A stretch of 64,000 nt of DNA, from NCBI GenBank assembly GCA_963708645.1, contig CAVPTA010000003.1:186001-250000 (forward strand), given 5' to 3'. Within the stretch, counting starts at the first letter, position 1. Each line of letters opens with the position of its first letter. The translations under genes and the position numbers were made by a program. Positions 52,549 through 60,698 of the stretch are shown here, in pieces. The notes beneath the pieces are model-generated. The model saw only the letters and a list, made by a program, of their open reading frames with translations. It did no database searches and had not been told where the DNA came from. The stretch comes from RYN-133 sp963708645 (GTDB taxonomy: Bacteria > Actinomycetota > Actinomycetes > Mycobacteriales > Jatrophihabitantaceae).

Positions 52549-52799
52549 GGTGTCTTCCTCTCACTGCTTCCGACAGTGGCCCCAACCTCGTTGTCGAGAC
52601 TTGACACGATTTTGACACGCGGGTGCATTCCGGCGAAATGCCTCGCCCGATTAAGCACAACAATTGTCTCCGGTTACCCGAGGGGCCGGGCGTCGGACCC
52701 GCCGAGGGGCGACTATTGTTTGCCTCAGGAGCTCGACCAGATCAACGCAGATCACGAGCTGCTGGAATGGACCCGTCCGGAACAGCGAGGTTGCAGGTA
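52549..52799. promoter_or_regulatory. Divergent promoter region of Fn3 gene and ctaD
   Basis: About 250 bp without a gene. On the plus strand two TTGACA hexamers occur 11 bp apart (52601-52606 and 52612-52617), a strong -35-like signature for a ctaD transcript, but no convincing -10 was found at 17 bp. The rest contains nothing recognisable besides a GAGG upstream of the ctaD start. Confidence 0.35.
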
Positions 52800-54611
52800 G
52801 TGACGACAACCGCAGAGCGGCCGGCGGCCGAGGCACCGGGCCCCGAGGGCTCAGGTCCCGAGCCGATCGTCTCGCGCCCGTTCCCGGTGACGGAGTTCCA
52901 GAAGGGCGCCCTGCTCGGGCGGATGCTGCGCACGACCGATCACAAGATGATCGGCCGGATGTACCTCGTCACGTCGATCGCGTTCTTCGCCCTCGGCGGC
53001 ATCATGGCACTGCTCATGCGCGCCGAACTGGCCCGTCCCGGCATGCAGTTCCTGTCGCCGGAGCAGTACAACCAGCTCGTCACCATGCACGGCACGATCA
53101 TGTTGCTGTTCTTCGCGACGCCGATCGTGTTCGCGTTCGCCAACCTCGTGCTGCCGTTGCAGATCGGCTCACCTGACGTCGCGTTCCCGCGCCTGAATGC
53201 GTTCTCGTACTGGCTCTACCTGTTCGGCGCCCTGATGGCCGTCGGTGGCTTCCTGACCCCGGGCGGCGCCGCAGACGCAGGCTGGACGTTCTACACGCCG
53301 CTGACCAGCGAGGTGAACGCGCCAGGCGCCGGCACCGACCTGTGGATCATGGGCCTGGCGGTCGCCGGGCTCGGCACGATCCTCGGTGGCGTCAACATGG
53401 TCACGACCGTGATCACGTTGCGCGCACCTGGCATGACGATGTTCCGGATGCCGATCTTCACCTGGAACATCCTGGTCACGAGCCTGCTCGTGCTGCTCGC
53501 GTTCCCGATCCTGACCGCGGCGCTGCTGGTGCTGTGGATCGATCGGCACATGGGCGCGCAGGTGTTCGACGTACAGAACAACGGCGCCATCCTCTGGCAG
53601 CACCTGTTCTGGTTCTTCGGGCATCCCGAGGTCTACATCATCGCGTTGCCGTTCTTCGGCATCATCACCGAAGTCATCCCGGTCTTCAGTCGCAAGCCGC
53701 TGTTCGGCTACAAGGGCATGGTCTTCGCGACGCTGTCGATCGCGGCGCTGTCACTCGCCGTGTGGGCCCACCACATGTTCACCACCGGTGCGGTGCTGCT
53801 GCCGTTCTTCTCGTTCATGACGTTCCTCATCGCCGTCCCGACCGGTATCAAGTTCTTCAACTGGATCGGGTCGATGTGGCGAGGGGCGATCACCTTCGAA
53901 ACGGCCATGGTCTTCGCGATCGGGTTCATGGTCACGTTCCTCTTCGGCGGCCTGACCGGTGTGCTGCTCGCCAGCCCGCCGATCGACTTCCACGTCTCCG
54001 ACAGCTACTTCGTGGTCGCGCACTTCCACTACGTGCTGTTCGGCACGATCGTTTTCGCCGTGTACTCCGGCATCTACTTCTGGTTCCCGAAGTTCACCGG
54101 ACGCTATCTGGACGAGAAGCTGGGCAAGGTGCACTTCTGGCTGACGTTCATCGGCTTTCACGCGACGTTCCTCGTGCAGCACTGGCTCGGCGCCGAAGGC
54201 ATGCCGCGCCGCTACGTCGACTATCTGCCCAGTGACGGGTTCACGACGCTGAACACGTTCTCGAGCATCGGCGCGTTCATCCTCGGTGCTTCGATGCTGC
54301 CGTTCCTCTACAACGTGTACCGCAGCTACCGCTTCGGCGAGATCGCCACTGCCGACGATCCGTGGGGACACGGCAACTCGCTCGAGTGGGCGACGACGAC
54401 GCCTCCGCCGCGGCACAACTTCTTGTCGATCCCGCGCATCCGTTCCGAGCGGCCGGCCTTCGAGCACCACTACCCGCACCTGCTCAAGCAGCTCGAGGAA
54501 GAAGCCCACGCCGGCCGCCGGCACCGCACTCGTGCCGAGGAACTCGTCGGCGCCGGAGTGTCCTCCGCAGGTCCGCGCGAGGGCAACCGCGACACAGATC
54601 CCGGCGACTGA
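52800..54611 (+). CDS. ctaD: Cytochrome c oxidase subunit I (aa3-type)
   Basis: 603 aa with about 12 membrane helices. Ligands are visible: the low-spin heme His in 'YNQLVTMHGTIMLLFFATP', the CuB His with cross-linked Tyr in 'WFFGHPEVYIIALP', the His pair in 'VWAHHMFTTG', and the heme a/a3 pair in 'VVAHFHYVLFG'. GTG 52800 is favoured (GAGG nine bases upstream); an ATG at 52767 would add 11 residues. It receives electrons from cytochrome bcc and pumps protons. The C-terminal extension with 'HHYPHLLKQLEEEAHAGR' is typical of actinobacteria. serB follows, as in mycobacteria. Confidence 0.95.
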   Translation: MTTTAERPAAEAPGPEGSGPEPIVSRPFPVTEFQKGALLGRMLRTTDHKMIGRMYLVTSIAFFALGGIMALLMRAELARPGMQFLSPEQYNQLVTMHGTIMLLFFATPIVFAFANLVLPLQIGSPDVAFPRLNAFSYWLYLFGALMAVGGFLTPGGAADAGWTFYTPLTSEVNAPGAGTDLWIMGLAVAGLGTILGGVNMVTTVITLRAPGMTMFRMPIFTWNILVTSLLVLLAFPILTAALLVLWIDRHMGAQVFDVQNNGAILWQHLFWFFGHPEVYIIALPFFGIITEVIPVFSRKPLFGYKGMVFATLSIAALSLAVWAHHMFTTGAVLLPFFSFMTFLIAVPTGIKFFNWIGSMWRGAITFETAMVFAIGFMVTFLFGGLTGVLLASPPIDFHVSDSYFVVAHFHYVLFGTIVFAVYSGIYFWFPKFTGRYLDEKLGKVHFWLTFIGFHATFLVQHWLGAEGMPRRYVDYLPSDGFTTLNTFSSIGAFILGASMLPFLYNVYRSYRFGEIATADDPWGHGNSLEWATTTPPPRHNFLSIPRIRSERPAFEHHYPHLLKQLEEEAHAGRRHRTRAEELVGAGVSSAGPREGNRDTDPGD

Positions 54612-54620
54612 GGCAGCCGG

Positions 54621-54640
54621 ACGCCGCTCGAGGGCGGCGT
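54621..54640 (+). terminator. Possible terminator hairpin after ctaD
   Basis: ACGCCGC (54621-54627) and GCGGCGT (54634-54640) are exact reverse complements around TCGAGG, beginning nine bases after the ctaD stop. There is no U-rich tract, only AGTTCTGG, so it may be a weak or factor-assisted terminator. Confidence 0.35.
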
Positions 54641-54661
54641 AGTTCTGGTGGGATCGCGTCC

Positions 54662-55857
54662 GTGATTCGTCCGACGACCGTGCTCGCGACCGTGACCGGT
54701 CGCGATCGGCCGGGTGTCACCGCGTCGTTCTTCGCCGCGCTGGCAGCACATGACGTCGACGTGCGCGACGTCGAGCAGGTGCTTGTCCGCGACCGGCTCC
54801 TCCTCACGGTGCTCATCGAGGTCCGCGGTGACATCACCTCGTTGCGCAATTCGGTGACGCGGGCTGCCGGTGCGCTCGGCATGGACTGCGAGATGACGAT
54901 CGCCGACGACGATGCGCCGGCGCGCGTGCGTGGCACCCGCAGCCATGTGATGATCCTCGGCGCCGCGCTGCGGCCGGGCGCGATCGGGCATATCGCGCAG
55001 AGCATCGCCGACGCCGGCGGCAACATCGAAACGGTCACGCAGTTGGGGACCGAACCGATGTCTGCGCTGGAACTCCTCGTGACGGCTCGCGACGACGCCG
55101 CGCTGCGCCGCGCCCTTGTCGAGGCCGCGCGTGAAGCCGGCCTCGACCTCGCCGTCGAGCCTGCTGCCCTGCGCCGCCGTGCGAAGCGGCTCATCGTGCT
55201 CGACCTCGACGTGACATCGATCCGAGATCAGGTCGTCACGGAGATCGCCCGTCGGGCAGGAGCACTTGATCAGATGCGTGCCATCGCCGAACGCGCCGCG
55301 GTGGGAGAGATCGCGGGCGCCGACGTGCCGCGCGCGCAGGCCGGCGTGCTCGCCGACACTCCCGCGGAACTGGTCGACCAAGCACGTAGGGCGACGCGGC
55401 TCGGTGACAGCGCCGCCGCATTCGTCACCGCGCTGCGACGGCTGGGCTACCACGTCGGCGCAGTGAGCACGGGCGTCGGAGTGGGCGGCGCGGTGTGCGC
55501 AGCCGAGCTCGACTTCGTGGCCGCGAACGATCTCGAGGTTGTCGACGGCCGGCTCAGCGGGGCGCTGCGCGGACCTGTGCTCGACGGCCCGGGCAAGGCC
55601 GACGCGCTCCAGCGCGGAGCCGACAAGCTCGGGGTGGCGCTGGCCCAGACCGTCGCCGTCGGCTGCGGCGACGACGTCGAGCTGCTCGAACGCGCCGGGC
55701 TCGGCATTGCGGTTGCGCGACGTGGGAAAGCTGGATCACAGAGTCGGCATCGCAAAAAGCAGTGTCGCCGCACGGCGAACTGCCGTACGGCGACAACGTG
55801 CTGTTGGTGCTCGGGCTCACCCCTGACGAGATCGCCGCGAGCGGGTCAGCTCAGTAA
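54662..55857 (+). pseudogene. serB: SerB-like phosphoserine phosphatase homologue, degenerate and frameshifted
   Basis: Two N-terminal ACT domains ('LATVTGRDRPGVTASFFAAL', 'HVMILGAALRPGAIGHIAQS') and a HAD domain, as in actinobacterial SerB2. The catalytic DxDST is 'DLDVTSIRDQ', the GELDF substrate motif is missing, and the GDGAND motif reads 'VGCGDDVELLERAG', one residue short with Asp replaced by Cys. K in 'GPGKADALQ' is kept. The frame shifts near 55730 by one base. The correct C-terminus 'LPYGDNVLLVLGLTPDEIAA' lies in the other frame and ends at 55857. It is next to ctaD as in M. tuberculosis. Either a pseudoenzyme or decaying; another serB elsewhere would be needed for serine synthesis. 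Confidence 0.65.
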
Positions 55858-56664
55858 CGGCTCGGCTGGCCGTAGTTCTGCACGACTGCGACCCGCTTGG
55901 GCGGGATGAGCGCCGCGATCAGGCACAGCAGGAACGCCGCGCCCATAGCCCACGCGCCGAAGCTCGTGTGCTTGATCCAGTCGCCGTACCCCTTGGGGGT
56001 GTTGCCGGAAACCTGCGACTGCGCCGCGGCGTCAAGGGAGAAGAGATCGATCGCCCACAGCGTGAGGCCGATGCCTGCCAGCGGCAACGATCGCGGTCAG
56101 CACCTTGAACAGCATGACGGCGCCGCCGGTCGGCAGCGCGGCGATGATCGCGAGCACGACCGCGGCGACGATGAGCAGGTAACCGAGCCACGAGAAGTAG
56201 ATCGGCGCGATGCCGAGGTGGATCAGCTTGCCGGCTGTCGGGTTGGAGTCGACGAAGCTGCTGCAACTTGCTGACGGCGTCGTGCACGTCGCTGAACTTC
56301 GAGTTGCTGCTCGCGCTGCGCCCGCCGCTGACGCTGCCGTAGTCCTTGCGGTACCAACCGAACACGAACAGCGCCAGGATGCCGAGCACGGCTGCGATAG
56401 CGGCGAGCACGAGGCCGGCGACGTTCGGACGCCCCTTGGTCGTCGCGGTCGTGGGGGCGGCCGGGGTGTTCGAGTAGTTCTGTTGCGGCGGGTAGTTCTG
56501 CTGCCCGTAGGGCTGGCCCTGCTGCTGCGGGTTGTACGGCCCTGTGGGCTCTGCTGCGCAGGGCTGCCGCTCTGCGACTGGCTGTATGAAGGCGGGTTCG
56601 ACTGGGGGTTGTAGGGCTGACCCTCTGGCGGCTGCTGGGATCCGGACCCGTACGGCTGCGTCAT
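55851..56664 (-). pseudogene. Four-helix membrane protein with Gln/Pro/Tyr-rich N-terminus (three frameshifts)
   Basis: ATG 56664. N-terminal low-complexity 'MTQPYGSGSQQPPEGQPYNP' continues after a one-base loss near 56553 as 'PYNPQQQGQPYGQQNYPPQQ'. Then come helix 1 'VLAAIAAVLGILALFVFGWY', an extracellular segment with 'FSDVHDAVSKLQQ', a shift near 56262 to 'FVDSNPTAGKLIHLGIAPIYFSWLGYLLIVAAVV', and another near 56089 to 'AGIGLTLWAIDLFSL' and the last helix 'WAMGAAFLLCLIAALIPPKR'. Repaired length is 270 aa. It is a paralogue of the next gene, with the same layout and the 'YFSWL' motif. Function unknown. Confidence 0.65.
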
Positions 56665-56756
56665 GAGCGCGACGGTATAGGACGAGACAGCTTTCTCACA
56701 GCTTCGTCGCGGCGATGGCTCGATGAAGTTTTCTCGATCCGGGCAGGCCTGCCCGA

Positions 56757-57413
56757 TTACGCCCGTTTCGGGCCGACGAGCGCGCCGATCCCCACCAGCA
56801 GGAAACCGCCCACCGCCAGGTAGAAACCGACGTTGGCGTGCGAGATGGCGTCGCTGTAGGCCTCGCCGTCGGTGAGCCGGATCGCGAGGAAGCTGAAGGC
56901 GATCGCCGCTGCCGCGATGACCGCGCCGAGCGCGCGCAGCGGACCGGACGCCGGCGAGGGCAGGTTCGCCCCGACCGCGACGAGAAGTCCCACAATGGCC
57001 AGCGTCCAGGCCAGCCATGAGAAATACGCACTCGCCAGTCCAGCTGCGCCGGGGTTCGCGTCGAGGGTGTTGCCGACATCGCTGAAGCTGAAGCCGGTCG
57101 ACGAACCGGTGAGCTTGAACCAGGTCACCGCCGTCAACGAGATGATCAAGAGGATGAACCCGATGCCGGCGAGGGTGACGCCGACGACGCCGAACTGCGC
57201 GCCACTGCCGATCGGCGCCCCGTAGGCGTTGGCGGCCGCGGAGTACCGACCGCCCTGCTGCTGCCCGTACGGCTGTTGTTGCGGATACTGCGGCTGGCTG
57301 TACTGGGGCTGACCGTACTGGGGTTGTTGGCCGTACGGTTGCTGCTCGGCGCGGTAGGGGTCGCCGAAGCGCGTGGTCGGTTGGCCGTCGTCGGGGTACT
57401 GACCGTGCGTCAT
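56757..57413 (-). CDS. Four-helix membrane protein with Gln/Pro/Tyr-rich N-terminus
   Basis: 218 aa. A Gln/Tyr/Pro-rich N-terminus of about 70 residues ('PYGQQPQYGQPQYSQPQYP') is followed by four membrane helices: 'FGVVGVTLAGIGFILLIISLTAVTWF', 'AYFSWLAWTLAIVGLLVAVGA', 'LGAVIAAAAIAFSFLAI' and 'FYLAVGGFLLVGIGALVGPKR'. It matches the neighbour at 55851 in layout and in the 'DVGNTLDANPGAAGLASAYFSWL' segment, so the two are tandem duplicates. No family name or function is recognised. The intact copy confirms the reading frames chosen for the broken one. Confidence 0.8.
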   Translation of the reverse strand: MTHGQYPDDGQPTTRFGDPYRAEQQPYGQQPQYGQPQYSQPQYPQQQPYGQQQGGRYSAAANAYGAPIGSGAQFGVVGVTLAGIGFILLIISLTAVTWFKLTGSSTGFSFSDVGNTLDANPGAAGLASAYFSWLAWTLAIVGLLVAVGANLPSPASGPLRALGAVIAAAAIAFSFLAIRLTDGEAYSDAISHANVGFYLAVGGFLLVGIGALVGPKRA

Positions 57414-57446
57414 GTGTCCGACCGTAATCCGGCCTGTCGCTGCGGG

Positions 57447-58013
57447 CTAGCTCACCACGACCGGCTCGCCGACCAGGCTGACCCCGGCGGCCGCCAGCTG
57501 CACCAGCGCGGCGTCGACGGTCGCACGCGCTACGCCGGCGGTGAGATCGAGCCGCACGGTGGTCGCGAATCCTGCCGCAGCAGCGTCCAGTGCGGTGGCT
57601 CGCACGCAGTGGTCGGTGGCGATACCGACGATCTCGACATCGGCAACGTCGTGATCACGCAGCCAGTCGCCCAACGACACGCCCTCGCGACGGCCTTCGA
57701 AGCCGGAGTACGCAGCCGCATGCTCGCCCTTGTCGAAGACGGCTTCGACGTGCGTCATGTCGAGGTCGGGATGCAACTCGACCCCGCAGGTGCCGACGAC
57801 GCAGTGCCGCGGCCAGGTGTCGACGAAGTCGGGCTGCGCCGAGAAGTGCGCACCCGGATCGATGTGGTGATCGCGCGTGGCCACCGCGTGGTCGTACCGG
57901 CCCGCGGCCAGGTGGGTCGAGATGGCACGTGCGACGTCCGTCCCGCCCGCTACTGCCAGCGAGCCGCCCTCGCAGAAGTCGTTCTGGACGTCGACGACGA
58001 TGACGGCGCGCAC
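57447..58013 (-). CDS. pncA: Nicotinamidase
   Basis: 188 aa, isochorismatase fold. The catalytic triad is D8 ('VVDVQNDFCEGGSL'), K95 ('VEAVFDKGEHA') and C136 ('VGIATDHCVRATALDA'), agreeing with M. tuberculosis PncA D8/K96/C138. Metal-binding residues are in 'VATRDHHIDPGAHF'. It hydrolyses nicotinamide to nicotinate for NAD salvage (and activates pyrazinamide in mycobacteria). It follows pncB by 16 bp on the same strand, so the two consecutive steps of the pathway are co-transcribed. Confidence 0.93.
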   Translation of the reverse strand: MRAVIVVDVQNDFCEGGSLAVAGGTDVARAISTHLAAGRYDHAVATRDHHIDPGAHFSAQPDFVDTWPRHCVVGTCGVELHPDLDMTHVEAVFDKGEHAAAYSGFEGRREGVSLGDWLRDHDVADVEIVGIATDHCVRATALDAAAAGFATTVRLDLTAGVARATVDAALVQLAAAGVSLVGEPVVVS

Positions 58014-58029
58014 CCGACCACCGTACCGA

Positions 58030-59310
58030 TCAGGCGAAGCGGGTGGGGATGGCGGGTTCGCCGCGCGAGAGCTTGAGGCCGTCCCAGGGCAGGGTGACCG
58101 TGGCCGCGCGCAACCGCTCGCGCGACTGGTCGAGGGTCGGCAGCTCGTTGACCTGCTCGCCCGCGGTGATCAACGGGATCTGCAACGTTCGCTCACCCTC
58201 GTCGGGATGTTTGTTGCCGCTCACGATGATCTCTTCCACGGCCGTCCCGCTCGGTTTGTACGCCCGCAGCGCGGTTTTGCGTCCGCCACGGCTCTGCTTG
58301 TTCTCCGAACGCTTCGCGACCGGACGGCCATCAACCTCGACAAGCTTGTAAACCATGTTCGCGGTCGGCTCGCCCGACCCGGTCACCACCGACGTCCCGA
58401 CCCCGTACGCGTCGACGGGTGCGGCAGCGAGCGCGGCGATGGCGAACTCGTCGAGATCGCCGCTGACGACGATGTGTGTTCCGGTCGCCCCGAGGTTGTC
58501 GAGCTGTTCACGCGAGTGCCGCGCCATGACCGCGAGATCGCCGGAGTCGATGCGGATCGCACCCAGCTTCGGCCCGGCGGCCTCGATGGCGAGTTCGATC
58601 CCGCGCGTGATGTCGTAGGTGTCGACGAGCAACGTCGTAGACGGCCCCATCGTTTCCAGTTGTGCGGCGAACGCGGCGCGCTCGTCGTCGTGCAGCAACG
58701 TGAAGGCGTGCGCGGCCGTTCCCGCTGTGGGCACGCCGTACCGCTGTGCAGCGGCGAGGTTCGACGTCGACGCGAAGCCGGCGAGGTACGCCGCGCGCGC
58801 CGCGGCCACTGCGGCCTGCTCGTGCGTGCGGCGCGATCCCATCTCGATGATCGGACGGGCGCCGGCGGCCGAGACCATGCGGGCCGCAGCCGACGCGACA
58901 GCGGTGTCGTGGTTGAGGATCGACAGGACGACGGTTTCGAGCACGACCGCCTCGGCGAAGCTCGCCGCCACAGTGAGGACGGGCGAGGACGGGAAGTACA
59001 GCTCACCTTCGGCGTAGCCGACGACGTCGCCGCCGAACCGGTACGCGGCCAGGTAATCAGCCGTGACGTCGTCGATGACGCCGCCGTCGCGTAGGAAGCG
59101 CACCGTCTCGTCGTCGAAGGTGAAGTCGCGAATTGCCTCGAGCACGCGCGCAGTCCCGCCGACAACGCCGTAGCGCCGTCCGTTCGGCAGGCGTCGCGCG
59201 AACACCTCGAACACGCAGTGCCGTTCCGCCGAACCGTCGCGCAGGGCGGAGCCGAGCATCGTGAGTTCGTAACGGTCGGTGAGAAGCGCTGTGCTAGGCG
59301 CGGCGGGCAT
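58030..59310 (-). CDS. pncB: Nicotinate phosphoribosyltransferase
   Basis: 426 aa. Contains the N-terminal 'LLTDRYELTML', 'GSRRTHEQAAVAAARAAYLAGFASTSNLAAA', the phosphorylatable His in 'TAGTAAHAFTLLHDDE', 'TTLLVDTYD' and the PRPP/substrate site 'AIRIDSGDLAVMARHSREQLD', then 'VVSGDLDEFAI' and 'GVGTSVVTGSGEPT'. It makes nicotinate mononucleotide from nicotinate and PRPP. Divergent from clpS, as pncB1 and clpS are in M. tuberculosis. Confidence 0.95.
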   Translation of the reverse strand: MPAAPSTALLTDRYELTMLGSALRDGSAERHCVFEVFARRLPNGRRYGVVGGTARVLEAIRDFTFDDETVRFLRDGGVIDDVTADYLAAYRFGGDVVGYAEGELYFPSSPVLTVAASFAEAVVLETVVLSILNHDTAVASAAARMVSAAGARPIIEMGSRRTHEQAAVAAARAAYLAGFASTSNLAAAQRYGVPTAGTAAHAFTLLHDDERAAFAAQLETMGPSTTLLVDTYDITRGIELAIEAAGPKLGAIRIDSGDLAVMARHSREQLDNLGATGTHIVVSGDLDEFAIAALAAAPVDAYGVGTSVVTGSGEPTANMVYKLVEVDGRPVAKRSENKQSRGGRKTALRAYKPSGTAVEEIIVSGNKHPDEGERTLQIPLITAGEQVNELPTLDQSRERLRAATVTLPWDGLKLSRGEPAIPTRFA

Positions 59311-59335
59311 CTGGGAATCGTGTCACGATGGGCCG

Positions 59336-59638
59336 ATGGCCGGGACGCTCGCACCCGAACGCACCGCCGAGGTCGAAGAGTTCACCGACTCGGTGGTCTC
59401 ACCGGACGAACCGTGGATCACGATCGTCTGGAACGACCCGATCAATCTGATGACCTACGTCACGCACGTGTTCATGACGGTCTTCGGCTACGACAAATCC
59501 AAGGCAGAGATGCTGATGCTCGACGTGCACCGGCGCGGCAAGGCGATCGTCTCGCACGGCACACGCGAACGCATGGAACTGGACGTGAACACCCTGCACG
59601 GTTACGGGCTGTGGGCCACGCTGCAGAAGAACGACTGA
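59336..59638 (+). CDS. clpS: ATP-dependent Clp protease adaptor ClpS
   Basis: 100 aa from ATG 59336. The adaptor core 'PWITIVWNDPINLMTYVTHVFMTVFGYDKSKAEMLMLDVH' holds the hydrophobic pocket that binds N-degrons and the ClpA/ClpC contact surface. A short disordered N-terminus precedes it, as usual. ClpS delivers N-end-rule substrates to ClpC-ClpP. It starts the cluster leading to aosR and cysO, the same order as in mycobacteria. Confidence 0.93.
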   Translation: MAGTLAPERTAEVEEFTDSVVSPDEPWITIVWNDPINLMTYVTHVFMTVFGYDKSKAEMLMLDVHRRGKAIVSHGTRERMELDVNTLHGYGLWATLQKND

Positions 59639-59639
59639 C

Positions 59640-60122
59640 GTGAAGGTGACCCGCCACGGCGAGTCGGTCCGCGTCCGGCTCGGCCTCGCCGAAGTGCACG
59701 TCCTCGACCAGGTGCTGGGCGAGTTGCAGGACTTCCTCGCGCCCGACGCGCTCGAACCATCCGATCCGGTGCGCGAGCGTCTGTATCCCGCGGCCTACGA
59801 CGACGCGGACGCGAGCGCCGCATACCGCGAGCTCACCGAGGCGGGCCTGCGCCAGGAGCGCACCTCGCGCGTCGAACAATGTCGGGTCGAGCTGGGCGAC
59901 GCACGGTCGCTGGTCCGCGCGGACCTCAACCTGTCCACCGGCGCCGCCGACCGCTGGATCCGCGTTCTCAACGACATGCGCCTGGCCATCGGCACCCGGC
60001 TCGACATCAGCGAGGACGACGAAGGCCGCCTCGATCCCGACGATCCCGAGGTGCATCTGCGCGCCCGCTACGTCTGGCTGACCGCCCTGCAGGACATGCT
60101 CGTCACGACCCTGCTCGGGTGA
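59640..60122 (+). CDS. DUF2017 protein, AosR-like oxidative stress regulator
   Basis: 160 aa from GTG 59640, one base after the clpS stop. DUF2017 signatures are 'LGELQDFLAPD', 'DPVRERLYPAAYDDADASAAYRELTEAGLR', and the C-terminal 'WIRVLNDMRLAIGTRLDIS' with 'VHLRARYVWLTALQDMLV'. The mycobacterial homologue (Rv1332, AosR) is described as a redox-sensing regulator of the mec-cysO-cysM operon. Here it stands directly upstream of that operon, which supports the same role. The Rv1333-like peptidase that separates them in M. tuberculosis is absent. Confidence 0.85.
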   Translation: MKVTRHGESVRVRLGLAEVHVLDQVLGELQDFLAPDALEPSDPVRERLYPAAYDDADASAAYRELTEAGLRQERTSRVEQCRVELGDARSLVRADLNLSTGAADRWIRVLNDMRLAIGTRLDISEDDEGRLDPDDPEVHLRARYVWLTALQDMLVTTLLG

Positions 60123-60148
60123 TGCGGCGCCCCAGTAAACTCGGGGCC

Positions 60149-60562
60149 ATGCTGCGGATCGACCAGGCGACGCGCGATGCGATCGTCGCCCACGCCCGCC
60201 GCGACCACCCGGACGAGGCGTGCGGCGTGGTCGCCGGCCCGGCCGGCTCCGATCGTCCGCTGCGCTTCGTCCCGATGCTCAATGCCGCCCGGTCGCCCAC
60301 GTTCTACGAGTTCGACTCCGCCGACCTGTTGCAGCTCTACAAAGAGATGGACGCCAACGACGAGGAACCCGTCGTGGTCTATCACTCGCACACGGCGACC
60401 GAGGCCTATCCGTCGCGCACCGACATCTCGTACGCGTCCGAGCCGAACGCGCACTACGTGCTCGTGTCGACCCGATCTGACGACGACGAGTTCCGGTCGT
60501 ACCGCATCGTCGACGGTGCGGTCACCGAGGAGCCGGTCGAGGTGGTGGCGGCCCATGCGTAA
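60149..60562 (+). CDS. mec: Mec-type JAMM/MPN metallopeptidase
   Basis: 137 aa. The JAMM zinc motif is complete: a Glu in the N-terminal strand region and 'HSHTATEAYPSRTD' (HxH, seven residues, Ser, two residues, Asp). In M. tuberculosis Mec+ releases cysteine from the CysO-cysteine adduct. The ATG at 60149 is preferred ('MLRIDQATRDAIVAHARRDHPDEACGVVAG'); one at 60122 would add nine residues. It is followed by cysO and cysM, so the CysO-dependent cysteine pathway is complete. Its 3' end overlaps a short leader-peptide frame. Confidence 0.92.
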   Translation: MLRIDQATRDAIVAHARRDHPDEACGVVAGPAGSDRPLRFVPMLNAARSPTFYEFDSADLLQLYKEMDANDEEPVVVYHSHTATEAYPSRTDISYASEPNAHYVLVSTRSDDDEFRSYRIVDGAVTEEPVEVVAAHA

Positions 60563-60638
60563 GGCGTTGCGACAGATCACGATCGAGCGGGTGCTGCTCG
60601 GCCACCGGCGTGCCGACCTGCGTTACGACTGTCGCTGA
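60555..60638 (+). CDS. Candidate leader peptide upstream of cysO
   Basis: 27-aa frame whose ATG overlaps the mec stop region. It ends 61 bases before the cysO ATG. Its end 'RVLLGHRRADLRYDCR' fits the actinobacterial 'putative leader peptide' pattern (L-L, R-R-x-D-L, then a Cys near the end) that often precedes sulfur-metabolism genes. An internal GTG at 60591 would give a 15-residue version. Such peptides can couple ribosome stalling on Cys or Arg codons to expression of the downstream operon. No clear attenuator stem was found in the 60-bp gap. The frame could also be chance. Confidence 0.5.
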   Translation: MRKALRQITIERVLLGHRRADLRYDCR

Positions 60639-60698
60639 ATACTTCCGCGTCCCCGCGTGTTGTTTTCCGTAAGCGTTAATCCAAGGAGCTGTTTCACC

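Noticed and set aside
57877..59094. 405-codon open frame opposite pncB
   Set aside because: It is antisense to pncB with all catalytic motifs on the minus strand, so it is a compositional artefact.
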